In this document: one piece after another, positions 29,121 through 38,833 of the stretch
How the letters are laid out: the number at the start of each line of letters is the position of its first letter
Numbering within the stretch: position 1 is the stretch's first letter
DNA from: an uncultured beta proteobacterium
Lineage (GTDB): Bacteria > Pseudomonadota > Gammaproteobacteria > Burkholderiales > Burkholderiaceae_C
Direction of reading: 5' to 3'
Length of the DNA stretch: 51,190 bases
Assembly (NCBI GenBank): GCA_903909815.1
Contig: CAIVXG010000152.1
Span: forward strand, 1-51,190
The notes under the pieces: generated by a model
The model's database searches: none
The model's input: only the letters and a program-made list of their open reading frames with translations
Told to the model about the DNA's origin: nothing
Made by a program: the position numbers and the translations under genes

Positions 29121-29949
29121 CGAATGCTCCACGTTCGTACAAGCTCACTTCACGCGCCTGCGGAAAACGCTTCTTGAGTTGCTCTGCCAATTGCTGCATG
29201 GCGACGAGGCTGTCCAGGCGCCGCTCGACCTTGATCCCAAGCCACAACGATTCGGCATTGGCCAACTCGCTGTTATTCAGACGCCGGATGAAAAACTGCG
29301 CGCGCACCAGCTCGCCGCGCTTGAGCAGCAGACTGGCCAGATTGAACCCCGTGATCGGGTTGCCGGCATCGAGTTCGTAGGACTTGCCCAAACTGCGTTC
29401 GGCCTCCTCGACCTGGCCGGCCTTCGCCTGGCACAAGCCCATCGTCAGATAGGTCTTGGCACGGTCCCGGTACTGGGGGTTCGCCAACGCCCGATTGAAG
29501 GTATCGGTGGCTTCGCCGAATCGGCCTGCCTGGCACAGCAGCCAGCCATAGTTTTGCACCACCCCGGCATCGCGCGGATCCAGACTCATGGCACGGCGAA
29601 AACTCTCCTCCGCCAAGTGAAAGTCGTTGAGGCGCGTATACACCAGACCGCGCAGGTTGTAGGCTTGGGCATAGGTCGGATCGATCACCAGAGCCTGTTT
29701 GAGCTCATCCAGTGCGAACGTTGTTTTGCCTTCCGCAAAGTAGCTCACCGCCAGTTCCAGGCGAATGCTGGCGCGCCTGCGCGCTTCGGGCTCATCGGAT
29801 GCCGTCATGACGTCGGTCTTGCCATCACCCGCCGTGCCGACGGGGGCGACCGCGGCGCAGCCCGCGAGCAGCAACGCGCCCGCTCCAATCAAGCAAAGCC
29901 GTGTCAGGACGGAAGGGGCTTCAAGCCAGCGCGCGTCAAAGAGTTTCAT
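29113..29949 (-). CDS. pilF: PilF/PilW type IV pilus biogenesis lipoprotein
   Basis: PilF (PilW) is the pilotin that brings secretin PilQ to the outer membrane. The 278-residue protein has a lipoprotein signal with LLAGC (Cys31), then several tetratricopeptide repeats: [40 protein letters not shown] and [18 protein letters not shown]. The gene overlaps the rlmN end by 14 bases. Other pilus genes are not in the window, which is usual because pilF commonly lies in this rlmN-ispG cluster. Confidence 0.92.
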   Translation of the reverse strand: MKLFDARWLEAPSVLTRLCLIGAGALLLAGCAAVAPVGTAGDGKTDVMTASDEPEARRRASIRLELAVSYFAEGKTTFALDELKQALVIDPTYAQAYNLRGLVYTRLNDFHLAEESFRRAMSLDPRDAGVVQNYGWLLCQAGRFGEATDTFNRALANPQYRDRAKTYLTMGLCQAKAGQVEEAERSLGKSYELDAGNPITGFNLASLLLKRGELVRAQFFIRRLNNSELANAESLWLGIKVERRLDSLVAMQQLAEQLKKRFPQAREVSLYERGAFDE

Positions 29950-31093
29950 GTTTCAAGTCTCCTGGAGTCGAATCCGTGACCGTTTTTAACATGATCCTGC
30001 GCTGGGCCCCCATGCGCTCAGCGACGTGGGTACGGTCCTTGACGTCGCCCGCGAGTTGACCACAGGCGGCGTCGATATCGTCACCTCGCGTCTTGCGTAC
30101 CGTCGCCACGAAACCCGCGCTGTTCAGTATCTGTGCAAATGCGGCCACTGCGCCCGGCGTGGAGCGGATCAAGCCCGACGCCGGAAAGGGGTTGAACGGG
30201 ATCAGGTTGAACTTGCACGGCACCCCGGTTCCGCCGAACTCGCGCATGAGGCGCACCAACTGCTGCGCGTGCTCGGGCTGATCGTTGACGCCGTCGAGCA
30301 TGCAGTACTCGAACGTGATGAAGTCACGCGGCGCGTGTTTGAGGTAGCGCAGGCAGGCATTGAGCAGCTCAGACAACGAATACTTGAGGTTCAATGGCAC
30401 CAGATGATCGCGCAAAGCGTCGTTGGGCGCGTGCAGCGACACCGCCAGCGCCACCGGACAGTCTTGCGCCAAAAGGTCGATCTTGGGCACGACGCCCGAA
30501 GTGGAGACGGTAACGCGGCGCCGCGACAAACCGTAGCCGTGATCGTCCAGCATCACGCGCAGGGCCGGCAGCAAAGCCGCATAGTTTTGCAGCGGTTCGC
30601 CCATGCCCATCATCACCACATTGGAGATGACGCGATCGGTTCGACCGAGTTTTTTGCGCAGAAAATGTTCGGCAAACCAAAGCTGCGCGACAATTTCGCC
30701 GGTCGTCAGATTGCGGCTGAAGCCCTGGTGGCCGGTGGAGCAGAACCTGCAACCCATGGCGCAACCGGCTTGAGATGAAAGACACAGCGTGCCACGGTCG
30801 ACCTCGGGAATAAACACCGACTCGATCACGTTGCCATCGCCGACGTCAAACAACCACTTGATGGTGCCGTCCGACGACTCGTGCTGCGACACCACCGGCA
30901 ACGCCTGCACATGGGCGCTGACCTTGAGCTTTTCGCGCAGCGATTTCGCCAGATCGCTCATCTGGTCAAAGTCGTGCGCGCCCTTTTGGTGGATCCAGCG
31001 AAACAGCTGGGTCGCGCGAAAGCGCTTCTCCCCGAGCCGCTCGCAAAACGCAGCCAAACCCTCGAGGTCGTAATCGAGCAGATTGGCCGTCAT
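29936..31093 (-). CDS. rlmN: dual-specificity RNA methyltransferase RlmN
   Basis: RlmN methylates A2503 of 23S rRNA and A37 of some tRNAs. The 385-residue radical-SAM protein has [14 protein letters not shown] with the three cluster cysteines, [10 protein letters not shown], and a C-terminal cysteine in [12 protein letters not shown] that serves as the methyl carrier in this family. It lies 18 bases after ndk. Confidence 0.96.
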   Translation of the reverse strand: MTANLLDYDLEGLAAFCERLGEKRFRATQLFRWIHQKGAHDFDQMSDLAKSLREKLKVSAHVQALPVVSQHESSDGTIKWLFDVGDGNVIESVFIPEVDRGTLCLSSQAGCAMGCRFCSTGHQGFSRNLTTGEIVAQLWFAEHFLRKKLGRTDRVISNVVMMGMGEPLQNYAALLPALRVMLDDHGYGLSRRRVTVSTSGVVPKIDLLAQDCPVALAVSLHAPNDALRDHLVPLNLKYSLSELLNACLRYLKHAPRDFITFEYCMLDGVNDQPEHAQQLVRLMREFGGTGVPCKFNLIPFNPFPASGLIRSTPGAVAAFAQILNSAGFVATVRKTRGDDIDAACGQLAGDVKDRTHVAERMGAQRRIMLKTVTDSTPGDLKHETL

Positions 31094-31111
31094 CGCATGG
31101 ATCAGCGCTGG

Positions 31112-31537
31112 TTAGCGCGAGTAAATGTTCATGCCAGCGAAGAAAAAGCTGATTTCCACGGCAGCAGTTTCTGGCGCGTCGGAACCGTGCACCGCGTTGG
31201 CGTCGATGCTGTCGGCAAAGTCAGCGCGGATGGTGCCGGCGTCGGCTTTCTTCGGATCGGTCGCGCCCATCAGATCGCGATTCTTCAGCACCGCGCCTTC
31301 ACCTTCGAGCACCTGAATCATGACCGGGCCGGAGATCATGAACTCCACCAAATCCTTGAAGAAGGGACGCGCCTTGTGCACGCCGTAAAACGCCTCGGCT
31401 TCGGCGCGCGAGAGTTGCGCCAGACGGGCTGCAATGACCTTCAGGCCGGCAGCTTCGAAGCGTGCATAAATTTGACCGATCACGTTCTTTGCCACGGCGT
31501 CGGGTTTGATGATGGAGAGAGTGCGTTCGATAGCCAT
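31112..31537 (-). CDS. ndk: nucleoside diphosphate kinase
   Basis: Ndk balances nucleoside triphosphates by phosphate exchange. The 141-residue protein is canonical from [18 protein letters not shown] to NAVHGSD, which holds the phosphorylated His117. It is the first gene after the terminator that ends the scpB-rluB unit, so its own promoter should lie in the AT-rich 31538-31609 stretch. Confidence 0.97.
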   Translation of the reverse strand: MAIERTLSIIKPDAVAKNVIGQIYARFEAAGLKVIAARLAQLSRAEAEAFYGVHKARPFFKDLVEFMISGPVMIQVLEGEGAVLKNRDLMGATDPKKADAGTIRADFADSIDANAVHGSDAPETAAVEISFFFAGMNIYSR

Positions 31538-31609
31538 GATGAATATTCTTAGGTTGAAGTTGAAAAAGATTTTTTTCGGAAAAAGCCTCTGATTTTAACC
31601 GCTGATGGC

Positions 31610-31630
31610 AAAAAACCGGGGCCACCCCCG
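31610..31630 (-). terminator. rho-independent terminator after rluB
   Basis: Read on the minus strand, a CGGGG / CCCCG stem with the 4-base loop GTGG is followed by G and six T residues (plus-strand A-run at 31610-31615, stem 31617-31630). It lies about 30 bases after the rluB stop and upstream of ndk, and should end the scpB-rluB transcript. Confidence 0.8.
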
Positions 31631-31660
31631 CGCCCTTGAAGCGGCTTGGGTCGCATCGCC

Positions 31661-33022
31661 TCAGCGACTGCGCCCGCCCGAGCGGCGCGCACCGCCGCCG
31701 GAGCCGCCGCGGCGTGGCCCCTGGCCTGGTCCCTGACGCTGGCGCATGAAGCTGTCGGCGCCGATGTAGCCAAAGGCCGTCTTCATCGGATCAGGCTGGT
31801 TCGCGCCCTCATGGTCCGGCGTTTCGCCACGCTCACGAGGGGGAGAAGTCGGGCCGCTGCGCGGTCGTTGCGGGCCGCGTGCGCCTGCAGCCGGCGCGTT
31901 GTTCGGACGCGACGGCCGAGCACCCCCCCCGCCGCCACCGCTGCGCCGCCGGTTCGCGTCGCCCCGTCCTGCACCCTCTCGCCTGGCGCCTGCCGACCCG
32001 GCCTCAGCCTCGCGCGGAGTTCGGGGCGTAGACGCCTGCACCAGCGAACGGATATCGGCTTCATCCAGTTCCATGCACGCGCCGCGTTTGAGTCCGCGCG
32101 GCAACACCATGGCACCGTAGCGGATACGAATCAGGCGGCTGACGGCGTGCCCCACCGCTTCGAACATGCGCCGCACCTCGCGATTGCGGCCCTCGGAGAT
32201 GGTGACGCGGTACCAGCAGTTGGAACCCTCGCCTCCGCCCTCCTCGATGCTGCCGAACTGGGCGCTGCCGTCATCCAACTGGACGCCATCGAGCAGTTTT
32301 TGCTTTTCTTCCTTGGTCAAGGCGCCCAGCACCCGCACCGCGTATTCGCGCTCCAGGCCGAAGCGCGGATGCATAAGCTGATTCGCCAGCGCCCCGGAAC
32401 TGGTGAACAGCAGCAGGCCTTCGGTGTTCAGGTCCAGACGTCCCACTGACTGCCATTTCCCCTGATGCAGCTTGGGCAGGCGGCGAAACACCGTCGGTCG
32501 GTTCTGCGGATCGTCGTGCGTCACCACCTCGCCCGCGGGCTTGTGGTAGGCAATCACCCGCGCCGGTGGCGGGTCGATTCGGAACCGGATGGGCTTGCCA
32601 TTGACCTTGATCTGGTCGCCAAACTGGATGCGCTGACCGATGTGGGCAGGCTCGTTGTTGACGGAAATGCGGCCCTCGGTGATGAGTTGCTCCATCTCCA
32701 GGCGCGAGCCCAGTCCCGATTGCGCCAGCACCTTGTGCAGCTTGGGCGACTCGGCCACCGGCGCCAGCACGCGTTTGAACGAGGCCAGATCCGGCGCCTC
32801 CTCGTCGGCGTCAAAGTCGCCCGAGACCACTTGCGCAAAGCGCGTTGCGACTGTGCTTTCGCCACCGGCAGTGGCGCTGCCCTGGACAGGGGCTGCGTCG
32901 TCGCCTGAGGCCACGACCGGCACGTGGTCCAGCTCCACCGGCGCTGCAGCCGCAGGCGTCACGGCATTGACCTCGGTTTCGCCGGTTTCGGTGGCGGGCG
33001 AGCCCTCAATCGGTGGATTCAT
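31661..33022 (-). CDS. rluB: 23S rRNA pseudouridine synthase RluB with long tails
   Basis: RluB makes pseudouridine 2605 in 23S rRNA. In this 453-residue protein an S4 RNA-binding domain (about 95-150; [20 protein letters not shown]) precedes the synthase domain (about 155-330) with catalytic Asp197 in [11 protein letters not shown]. The protein is much longer than E. coli RluB (291 residues). The N-terminal 85 residues are acidic and Ala-rich. The last 115 are a Gly/Arg-rich disordered tail holding one ordered-looking island, [18 protein letters not shown], at 413-430. The gene lies three bases after scpB. Confidence 0.94.
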   Translation of the reverse strand: MNPPIEGSPATETGETEVNAVTPAAAAPVELDHVPVVASGDDAAPVQGSATAGGESTVATRFAQVVSGDFDADEEAPDLASFKRVLAPVAESPKLHKVLAQSGLGSRLEMEQLITEGRISVNNEPAHIGQRIQFGDQIKVNGKPIRFRIDPPPARVIAYHKPAGEVVTHDDPQNRPTVFRRLPKLHQGKWQSVGRLDLNTEGLLLFTSSGALANQLMHPRFGLEREYAVRVLGALTKEEKQKLLDGVQLDDGSAQFGSIEEGGGEGSNCWYRVTISEGRNREVRRMFEAVGHAVSRLIRIRYGAMVLPRGLKRGACMELDEADIRSLVQASTPRTPREAEAGSAGARREGAGRGDANRRRSGGGGGGARPSRPNNAPAAGARGPQRPRSGPTSPPRERGETPDHEGANQPDPMKTAFGYIGADSFMRQRQGPGQGPRRGGSGGGARRSGGRSR

Positions 33023-33025
33023 ACA

Positions 33026-33667
33026 TCATTCCCCTTGCTTCGGTTGTTCGTTTGGTGCCGGATCCATTGCCATCGGGGGCAACAAATCCATCGGCAAGGC
33101 CGCTTGCTGCGCGTCGGAAGCCTGCCCCAGAGAGTGCATCAGCCGCGCTTCCTGCCCGGGCGCGTCCAGCAGCGGCAACTGGTCCAGCGATGCCAGGCCC
33201 AGGTCATCCAAAAACTGTCGGGTGGTCGCGTACAGGCCCGGTCGGCCCACGGTTTCCCGGTGGCCTATGACTTCGACCCAACCCCGGTCTTCCAACTGTT
33301 TGAGCAGCAGCGAGTTGATGGTCACGCCCCGGATATCTTCCATGTCACCGCGTGTCACCGGCTGCCGATAGGCGATGATAGCCAGCGTCTCCAGCGTGGC
33401 TCGGGTGTATTTCGGCGGCTTCTCCGGGTGCAGTCGATCCAGATACTCGCGCATCTCGGGCCGACTTTGAAAGCGCCAGCCGGTGGCAACGCACACCAGT
33501 TCCACGCCCCGCTGGGCCGAGTCGTCCTGCAACTGCGACAACAGGCCTTTGAGTGTGTCTGAACTGAGCTCGTCATGGAAGAGCACGCGCATCTCGCTCA
33601 GCGGCAAGGGCTGCGGCGAGCAAATCAGCGCGGCTTCGAGGACACGCTTGGCATCCGCGGTGTTCAT
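33026..33667 (-). CDS. scpB: segregation and condensation protein ScpB
   Basis: ScpB is the winged-helix partner of ScpA in the SMC condensin complex. The 213-residue protein has KRVLEAALICSPQPLPLSEM and the typical YTRATLETLAIIAYRQPVTR and GRPGLYATTRQFLDDLGL blocks, giving two winged helices, followed by a variable tail. The ATG at 33667 is chosen because 15 upstream in-frame residues are not family-like. scpA is not adjacent. It is coupled to rluB three bases downstream, a very common pair. Confidence 0.93.
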   Translation of the reverse strand: MNTADAKRVLEAALICSPQPLPLSEMRVLFHDELSSDTLKGLLSQLQDDSAQRGVELVCVATGWRFQSRPEMREYLDRLHPEKPPKYTRATLETLAIIAYRQPVTRGDMEDIRGVTINSLLLKQLEDRGWVEVIGHRETVGRPGLYATTRQFLDDLGLASLDQLPLLDAPGQEARLMHSLGQASDAQQAALPMDLLPPMAMDPAPNEQPKQGE

Positions 33668-33859
33668 GGCAATGGCTATCTTCGGAAAAATTATTGCCTC
33701 AGTGGCAAACAAAGCGAGGGGTTCAATCCGTGGCGCTAACTTTCACGTTATGCACCAGCACTTCAGGACAGGGTATGTCGCATGGCGTGGGCAAACTGTC
33801 GCGTCCCGGTTCGAACCATGTGGCCTGCGATACGGGGTCGGACTTGGCCAGACCCGCGC
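33668..33859. other. intergenic gap between scpB and rluD
   Basis: These 192 bases hold no supported gene. A perfect 10-bp palindrome GGTTCGAACC lies at 33808-33817. An AT-rich patch before scpB (AATAATTTTT on the minus strand) may be part of its promoter. In many proteobacteria pgeF (yfiH) follows rluD; nothing of it is recognised here. Confidence 0.5.
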
Positions 33860-34873
33860 TCAGGCGTCATTGTAGCCCAGCCCCCAGGTCTGCAGCGCCT
33901 GCCCCATGTCGTGCGGAACCGGGGTGCGAAACTCATATTCCTTGCCCGTGACGGGATGCACAAAGGCCAGTCTAAAAGCGTGCAGCGCCTGGCGCTGCAT
34001 GCCCGCCGCTACAGCGCCGCCGTAAAGCGCATCGGCCACCAGCGGGTGACCCAGCATCATCATGTGCACGCGAATCTGGTGTGTGCGCCCGGTATGCAGG
34101 GTACAGCGGACCCAGCAGCCTTGAGCGGCGTTTGCCAGCAGTTCGATGTCGGTGCAAGCCGCTTTGCCGGCCTGGTGGGTCAGATCCACCGCCGCCATGC
34201 GCAGGCGGTTGCGGGGATCGCGTCCGATGGGCCACTGTGCGCGTTGCGTGGGCGGCCCGACCCAGGCGCGATGTGCCAGCGCCAGATATTGGCGACTGAC
34301 CTCGCGCGCGGCGATCATGCGCACCAAGGAGTCCATCACCGTGCGCGTTCGCGCCACCACCATGAGACCGCTGGTGTCCTTGTCAAGCCGATGCACGATG
34401 CCGGCCCGCGGCAGGAATTGCGCCTGCGGATCGCGATCCAGCAGGCCATTGAGCAGGGTGCCGCTCCAGTTGCCAGGCGCCGGATGCACCACCAGGCCGG
34501 GTGGCTTGTTGATCACCAGCAGGTATTCGTCTTCAAACACGACCTCCAGCGCCATCGCTTGCGGCTTGAAAGCCTGACTCTGCTGCGTCGGTCTGAGCTC
34601 GATAACCAGCTCTTCGCCCACGTGCACGCGGGCCGACGCCTTGGTGACGCTCACACCCTTGACTTGCACGGCTGCGGCTGCGATGAGCTGCTGCAAGTAG
34701 CTGCGCGAGAACTCCGGCACCAGTTCCACCAGGGCACGGTCCAGACGCGCTGCGTGCTGGCCCGGCCCAATGCGCAGATGACGCTGTTCGACCTCGACCA
34801 TGGCTTCGACGCTGTCGTCCAGGTCTGCGCTCGGGTCGTCGACTTGGGGGTCGGTCGATATAATCATTTGCAT
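33860..34873 (-). CDS. rluD: 23S rRNA pseudouridine synthase RluD
   Basis: RluD modifies positions 1911, 1915 and 1917 of 23S rRNA. The protein has an S4 domain (AARLDRALVELVPEFSRSYL), the catalytic block GIVHRLDKDTSGLMVVA with its Asp, and CTLHTGRTHQIRVHM near the C-terminus. The start is uncertain. The frame is open to 35008, but that would run through the divergent bamD start. ATG 34873 (337 residues) keeps an acidic leader common in this group; 34867 and 34801 are alternatives, and none has a good ribosome site. The usual divergent pairing with bamD is kept. Confidence 0.92.
   Translation of the reverse strand: MQMIISTDPQVDDPSADLDDSVEAMVEVEQRHLRIGPGQHAARLDRALVELVPEFSRSYLQQLIAAAAVQVKGVSVTKASARVHVGEELVIELRPTQQSQAFKPQAMALEVVFEDEYLLVINKPPGLVVHPAPGNWSGTLLNGLLDRDPQAQFLPRAGIVHRLDKDTSGLMVVARTRTVMDSLVRMIAAREVSRQYLALAHRAWVGPPTQRAQWPIGRDPRNRLRMAAVDLTHQAGKAACTDIELLANAAQGCWVRCTLHTGRTHQIRVHMMMLGHPLVADALYGGAVAAGMQRQALHAFRLAFVHPVTGKEYEFRTPVPHDMGQALQTWGLGYNDA
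34859..34864 (+). promoter_or_regulatory. -10 box of bamD promoter
   Basis: A perfect TATAAT lies 28 bases before the bamD ATG, which would put transcription start near 34871. No good -35 hexamer is seen at 17 bases (TCGTCG). The box falls at or inside the 5' end of the divergent rluD gene. Confidence 0.55.
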
Positions 34874-34892
34874 TGTTTCAAGAAGGTTGTCC

Positions 34893-35696
34893 ATGTTGCT
34901 TCGCGCCAAATTATCGGTCGTTCTGTTTCCCGTGCTGGCCGCACTCACGCTGTTGCTGACAGCCTGCGCGTCCACCGATGACAAGCTCGCGACCATGGAG
35001 CCGGCCAAAATCTACGAGGATGCCAAGGATGACATGTCGTCAGGCGCCTACGACAAGGCGATCCCCAAGCTGGACAAACTCGAAGGTCGAGCCGCCGGCA
35101 CGCCCTTGGCGCAGCAGGCGCAACTGGACAAGGCCTACGCCCAGCACAAGACCGGGGAAGGCGTGGCCGCCATTGCCACGCTGGATCGCTTCATCAAGCA
35201 GCACCCGGTCAGCCCGGCCATGGATTACGCGCTGTACCTCAAGGGCCTGGTGAACTTCAATGACAACCTGGGGATTTTCGGCTCCATCATCAAGCAGGAC
35301 CTGTCCGAGCGCGACCAAAAAGCGGCCAAGGATTCGTTTGAGGCGTTCAAGGAACTGGTCTCCCGCTTCCCCGACTCGCGCTACACACCCGACGCACGCC
35401 AACGCATCCTGTACATCACCAACTCCTTGGCCAAGTATGACGTGCATGTGGCACGCTACTATTTCAATCGTGGCGCCTACGTCGCAGCCATCAGCCGCGC
35501 CCAGTCCGCGCTGACCGACTACCGTGATGTTCCGGCGCAGGAAGAAGCCTTGTACATCTTGATGCGCTCGCAGGACGCCTTGGGCATGACGCTGCTGCGC
35601 GACGATGCCAGGCGTGTGCTGGAACGCACCTACCCCAACAGCGTCTACCTCACGCAGGGCGGCAAGTCGCAGACTCCTTGGTGGAAGCTGTGGTGA
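34893..35696 (+). CDS. bamD: outer-membrane assembly lipoprotein BamD
   Basis: BamD (ComL/YfiO) is the essential lipoprotein of the BAM complex. The 267-residue protein has a signal ending in LLTAC (lipid Cys25), then five tetratricopeptide-like repeats, with YEDAKDDMSSGAYDKAIPKL, YLKGLVNFN and a region around SRFPDSRYTPDARQR. Its ATG at 34893 overlaps an alternative start codon of the divergent rluD frame. It is the second BAM component in this window, with BamB at 23695. Confidence 0.95.
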   Translation: MLLRAKLSVVLFPVLAALTLLLTACASTDDKLATMEPAKIYEDAKDDMSSGAYDKAIPKLDKLEGRAAGTPLAQQAQLDKAYAQHKTGEGVAAIATLDRFIKQHPVSPAMDYALYLKGLVNFNDNLGIFGSIIKQDLSERDQKAAKDSFEAFKELVSRFPDSRYTPDARQRILYITNSLAKYDVHVARYYFNRGAYVAAISRAQSALTDYRDVPAQEEALYILMRSQDALGMTLLRDDARRVLERTYPNSVYLTQGGKSQTPWWKLW

Positions 35697-35781
35697 GCGG
35701 CTCAGCGCAGCGTCGCCCCATGCAGACCTAGGCCCGGTGGGGGGAAGCGAAGCACACGTTGTAGCGAGCCCCGGAACGAGC

Positions 35782-37776
35782 TCAAGCGAGCGACGCTTGG
35801 CATTCAGCCAGATCATCCAAGGCCTGATTGAATTCTTCCTGCGATCGCAACTGCCGCATGGGCGGCAAAGCCGAAAGCAATTTGCGACCGTAACCCATGT
35901 CGGTCAGGCGCGTATCGCACACCACCAGGATGCCGCGATCGGATTCGCGCCGGATCAGCCGACCGGCGCCCTGCTTCAGTGCCACCGCCGCTTCCGGCAA
36001 GAAGTACTCTTTGAAAGGGCTGCGCCCTGCCGCCTGCAGCCGCTGTGAGCGCGCCTCCACCAGTGGGTCGTTGGGCGGCGGAAACGGCAACTTGTCGATG
36101 ATCACCATTTGCAGCGCGTCGCCCGGCACGTCCACACCCTCCCAGAACGAGGCCGACGCCACCAGCACGCAGCCCGCAGCGCCGTCGCTTCCGCCTTGAC
36201 GAAAGCGTTCGATCAGTTCCCGTTTGGTCAACTGCCCTTGCACCAATACCAGCACCTGAGGCGATCCCCCAAAGTGCGCCTGCAGGCTTTCCCCGATAGT
36301 GCGCAGCGCGCGCAGGGTCGTGGTCAGCACCATGGTGCGACCGCCAAGGCGGGCCACGGCCATGGCCGCCAGCGCAGCCACTTGCTGGCTGTGTGCGGGG
36401 TCGTTGGGTCGCGGCAAATGGGGTGGCACGTAGACGCAGGCCTGAAGCGCGTACTCAAACGGGCTGCCCACCCGCAGGGTCGTGGCGCTGCCCAGGCCAC
36501 AGGGTTCGGTGAACCAGCGCAAGGCGTCATCCGTACCCAGCGTGGCCGACGTGAATATCCACGCCTTGCCCGGCCCGCTCTCCTGCGGCAGACCGAGCAT
36601 GCGGGTCTGCACCGCCTGCGCGATGTCCAGTGGCGACTCGACTAAACGCAACTGCTGTCCCACATCCAGCCAGCGCACGCCGTCGACCCCGCAGGGACCG
36701 GAAAACTGCGCCAGGAGCTGGGCATACTTTTCTGCCCTCGCGTATAGCCGTTCGAAGTCAGGCGCCATCTCGCGCACGCGGTCCAGCGCCTGCATCGACT
36801 GGATGCAGGCGCTGTGCAATTGGCCCAAGGCCTCCATCCATGCGTCAGCGGAAACACGCTCTGGCGTCTGCTCGGTCCAGCGTAATTTGGCGGCAGCACC
36901 GTTGCCCACCACCAGGCGCAGTTCGCGCGTCGCGCGTTCTACACTCGCGGCGAGCGCCTGCCAATCCACCAGGCCACGCGCCAATTGCAGGCCGGCAGCC
37001 AGGAAATCGCGGGAATAGTCCAACAACTGCCCCGTGGAAAGCTGCGTTCCCAGGAACAGCACGCCGGTTTCGTTGAGTTGATGTGCCTCGTCAAACACCA
37101 CCACCCGCACGCTGGGCAGCAATTCGGCCATGCCGGACTCTCGCACCGCCAGATCGGCAAAGAACAGATGGTGGTTGATGACCACCACGTCGGCCGCAAG
37201 CGCTTCACGCCGCGCCAGGTTCACGTGGCAGGCGCGAAAGCTCGGGCACTGCGCACCCAGGCAATTGTCGCGCGTGGACGTGACGAGCGGGATCAGCGCC
37301 GAGCGCTCGTCCAGGCCGGCAAGCTCCGCCAGATCGCCGCTGCGGGTCACCTGTGACCACTGCTCAATCTTTGCCAAAATTGCCAAGGCTGAGCGGTCCG
37401 GCAGGGCCCCGCCCTGTCGCGCCAACTCCATCCGATACAGGCACAGATAACTGCTGCGTCCCTTGAGCAACGCCAGCTTGGTTGGCAGACCCAACGCTTG
37501 CACCAGTCGCGGCAGGTCGCGGCCAAAGAGCTGATCCTGCAAGGTCTTGGTGGCTGTGGACAACAGCACGCGCTCGCCGCTGAGCAGCGCCGGCACCAGA
37601 TAGGAGAATGTCTTACCAACGCCGGTTCCAGCCTCAACTACGAGGGCACCACCGGACTCGATCACAGCCGCCACCGCTAACGCCATGTCGGTCTGGCCTT
37701 GGCGCGGAACAAACTGCTCGGCCGCGTGCGACAACACGCCCTGCGCCGAGAACACCTGGCGGATCGAGTCCTGCAT
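35782..37776 (-). CDS. DinG/YoaA-type ATP-dependent DNA helicase
   Basis: This 664-residue superfamily 2 helicase of the Rad3/XPD group has Walker A GTGVGKT at 50-56, DEAH at 229-232, and iron-sulfur ligands Cys112, Cys172, Cys177 and Cys183 between them. The C-terminal half carries AAVALKQGAGRLIRRESDRG. It would unwind damaged or R-loop DNA 5' to 3'. It is closer to YoaA in length and form than to full DinG, so no symbol is given. It is coupled to the YdcH-like gene, whose TGA overlaps its ATG by one base. Confidence 0.92.
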   Translation of the reverse strand: MQDSIRQVFSAQGVLSHAAEQFVPRQGQTDMALAVAAVIESGGALVVEAGTGVGKTFSYLVPALLSGERVLLSTATKTLQDQLFGRDLPRLVQALGLPTKLALLKGRSSYLCLYRMELARQGGALPDRSALAILAKIEQWSQVTRSGDLAELAGLDERSALIPLVTSTRDNCLGAQCPSFRACHVNLARREALAADVVVINHHLFFADLAVRESGMAELLPSVRVVVFDEAHQLNETGVLFLGTQLSTGQLLDYSRDFLAAGLQLARGLVDWQALAASVERATRELRLVVGNGAAAKLRWTEQTPERVSADAWMEALGQLHSACIQSMQALDRVREMAPDFERLYARAEKYAQLLAQFSGPCGVDGVRWLDVGQQLRLVESPLDIAQAVQTRMLGLPQESGPGKAWIFTSATLGTDDALRWFTEPCGLGSATTLRVGSPFEYALQACVYVPPHLPRPNDPAHSQQVAALAAMAVARLGGRTMVLTTTLRALRTIGESLQAHFGGSPQVLVLVQGQLTKRELIERFRQGGSDGAAGCVLVASASFWEGVDVPGDALQMVIIDKLPFPPPNDPLVEARSQRLQAAGRSPFKEYFLPEAAVALKQGAGRLIRRESDRGILVVCDTRLTDMGYGRKLLSALPPMRQLRSQEEFNQALDDLAECQASLA

Positions 37777-37979
37777 CAGGCCGGCTCTTTGGGTTGCAGG
37801 GTTTGCTCCAACCGGACAATCTGATCGCGCAATTCCAGACGCCGTTTCTTCATTCGACGCAAACTGAGTTCATCCAGCAATGGGATTGTTCCAACATGGT
37901 CGATGAGAGCGTCCAGATCGGCATGTTCAATGCGCAATTCAATCAAGCGGCGCGGCGGAGAGTTCAGATGAGAGTCCAA
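37776..37979 (-). CDS. YdcH-like DUF465 small protein
   Basis: This 67-residue helical protein matches DUF465/YdcH: RIEHADLDALIDHVGTIPLL and LSLRRMKKRRLELRDQIVRL predict two helices in a hairpin. Its function is unknown. The start is placed at TTG 37979 with AGGA nine bases before it. The frame is open to 38057, but that leader contains the promoter-like sequence. It overlaps the helicase start by one base (TGATG). Confidence 0.78.
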   Translation of the reverse strand: MDSHLNSPPRRLIELRIEHADLDALIDHVGTIPLLDELSLRRMKKRRLELRDQIVRLEQTLQPKEPA

Positions 37980-38021
37980 GATATTCGTCCTGACAGAGGC
38001 GCCTACGCACAAGTACACTTG

Positions 38022-38051
38022 ATAATACGTGCTTTCAAACAAGGTCGGCAA
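38022..38051 (-). promoter_or_regulatory. putative promoter of the ydcH-helicase unit
   Basis: On the minus strand TTGCCG (38046-38051) and TATTAT (38022-38027) are separated by 18 bases, a normal sigma-70 layout, with transcription expected near 38015. The same bases read GATAAT (38021-38026) on the plus strand, a possible -10 for the divergent phosphatase gene. Both readings come from motif likeness only. Confidence 0.5.
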
Positions 38052-38077
38052 ATTCAACGCGCCTCAAAGTAGATTTC

Positions 38078-38833
38078 ATGTCCATAGGCTACCGTCTTAC
38101 CGCATCCACTGCATTGCACAAGGGCGATCGCAACTATCAGCAGGATCAGGTTGCGCTGCTGTCCCACCCGCACGCCAAAGGCTGCGTGCTGGGCATCATC
38201 GCTGATGGCATGGGTGGCTTGAGCGGGGGGCGCATGGCCTCGAATCAGGCGATACTGACGGCCAAGCAACTGTTTGAGCGCTATGACCCCGGCATCGACG
38301 ATGCTACAAGCATGCTCCAGCAATTGGTCCAGGAGGCGCATGTGGTGATCCGGCTCATTGCGGTGTCATCGGAGCAACAGCCCCACAGCACCATTGCAGC
38401 CTTTCTGATCAATCCGGGGGGTGACTGCCACTGGGCTCATACCGGAGACTCACGCATCTACCATTTCAACGGCAGCAGGATGGTCAAGCGCACGATGGAC
38501 CACTCGCTGGTGCAGAAAATGGTCGACCGCGGCGAGATCACGGAGGAGGAGGCCACCACCCACCCCAAGTCCAACATTCTCACGGGTTGCGCGGGTTCCG
38601 CGGAAGCTCCTCCGATAGACACTCACCTGATCGCGCAGATGCGCCCCGGCGATGCCATGCTGGCCTGCAGCGACGGCGTCTGGCATTACTTCAGCGACAA
38701 GGAACTCGCGTCGGTGCTGTCCACCCTGTCGGCGCGCGATGCCTCGGAATTCCTCATCTCCAAGGCCCACTCACGCGGGCGCGGGCGCGGTGACAACATG
38801 TCTTTGATCATTCTTAAATTTGAGCCGCTTTAG
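38078..38833 (+). CDS. PP2C-type serine/threonine phosphatase
   Basis: This 251-residue PPM/PP2C phosphatase would remove phosphate from Ser/Thr using two metal ions. The metal-binding motifs are in order: KGDRNYQQDQ, ADGMGGLSGG, AHTGDSRIYHF, ACSDGVWHYF and DNMSLIIL. There are no membrane segments or extra sensor domains. No kinase gene is adjacent, so its substrate is unknown. The stop codon TAG lies inside a hairpin shared with the convergent gene. Confidence 0.9.
   Translation: MSIGYRLTASTALHKGDRNYQQDQVALLSHPHAKGCVLGIIADGMGGLSGGRMASNQAILTAKQLFERYDPGIDDATSMLQQLVQEAHVVIRLIAVSSEQQPHSTIAAFLINPGGDCHWAHTGDSRIYHFNGSRMVKRTMDHSLVQKMVDRGEITEEEATTHPKSNILTGCAGSAEAPPIDTHLIAQMRPGDAMLACSDGVWHYFSDKELASVLSTLSARDASEFLISKAHSRGRGRGDNMSLIILKFEPL

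Noticed and set aside
33801-33825. GGTTCGAACC resembling a tRNA T-loop
   Set aside because: The flanking bases do not form a 5-bp T-stem and no acceptor, D or anticodon arm can be drawn. It is a simple palindrome.
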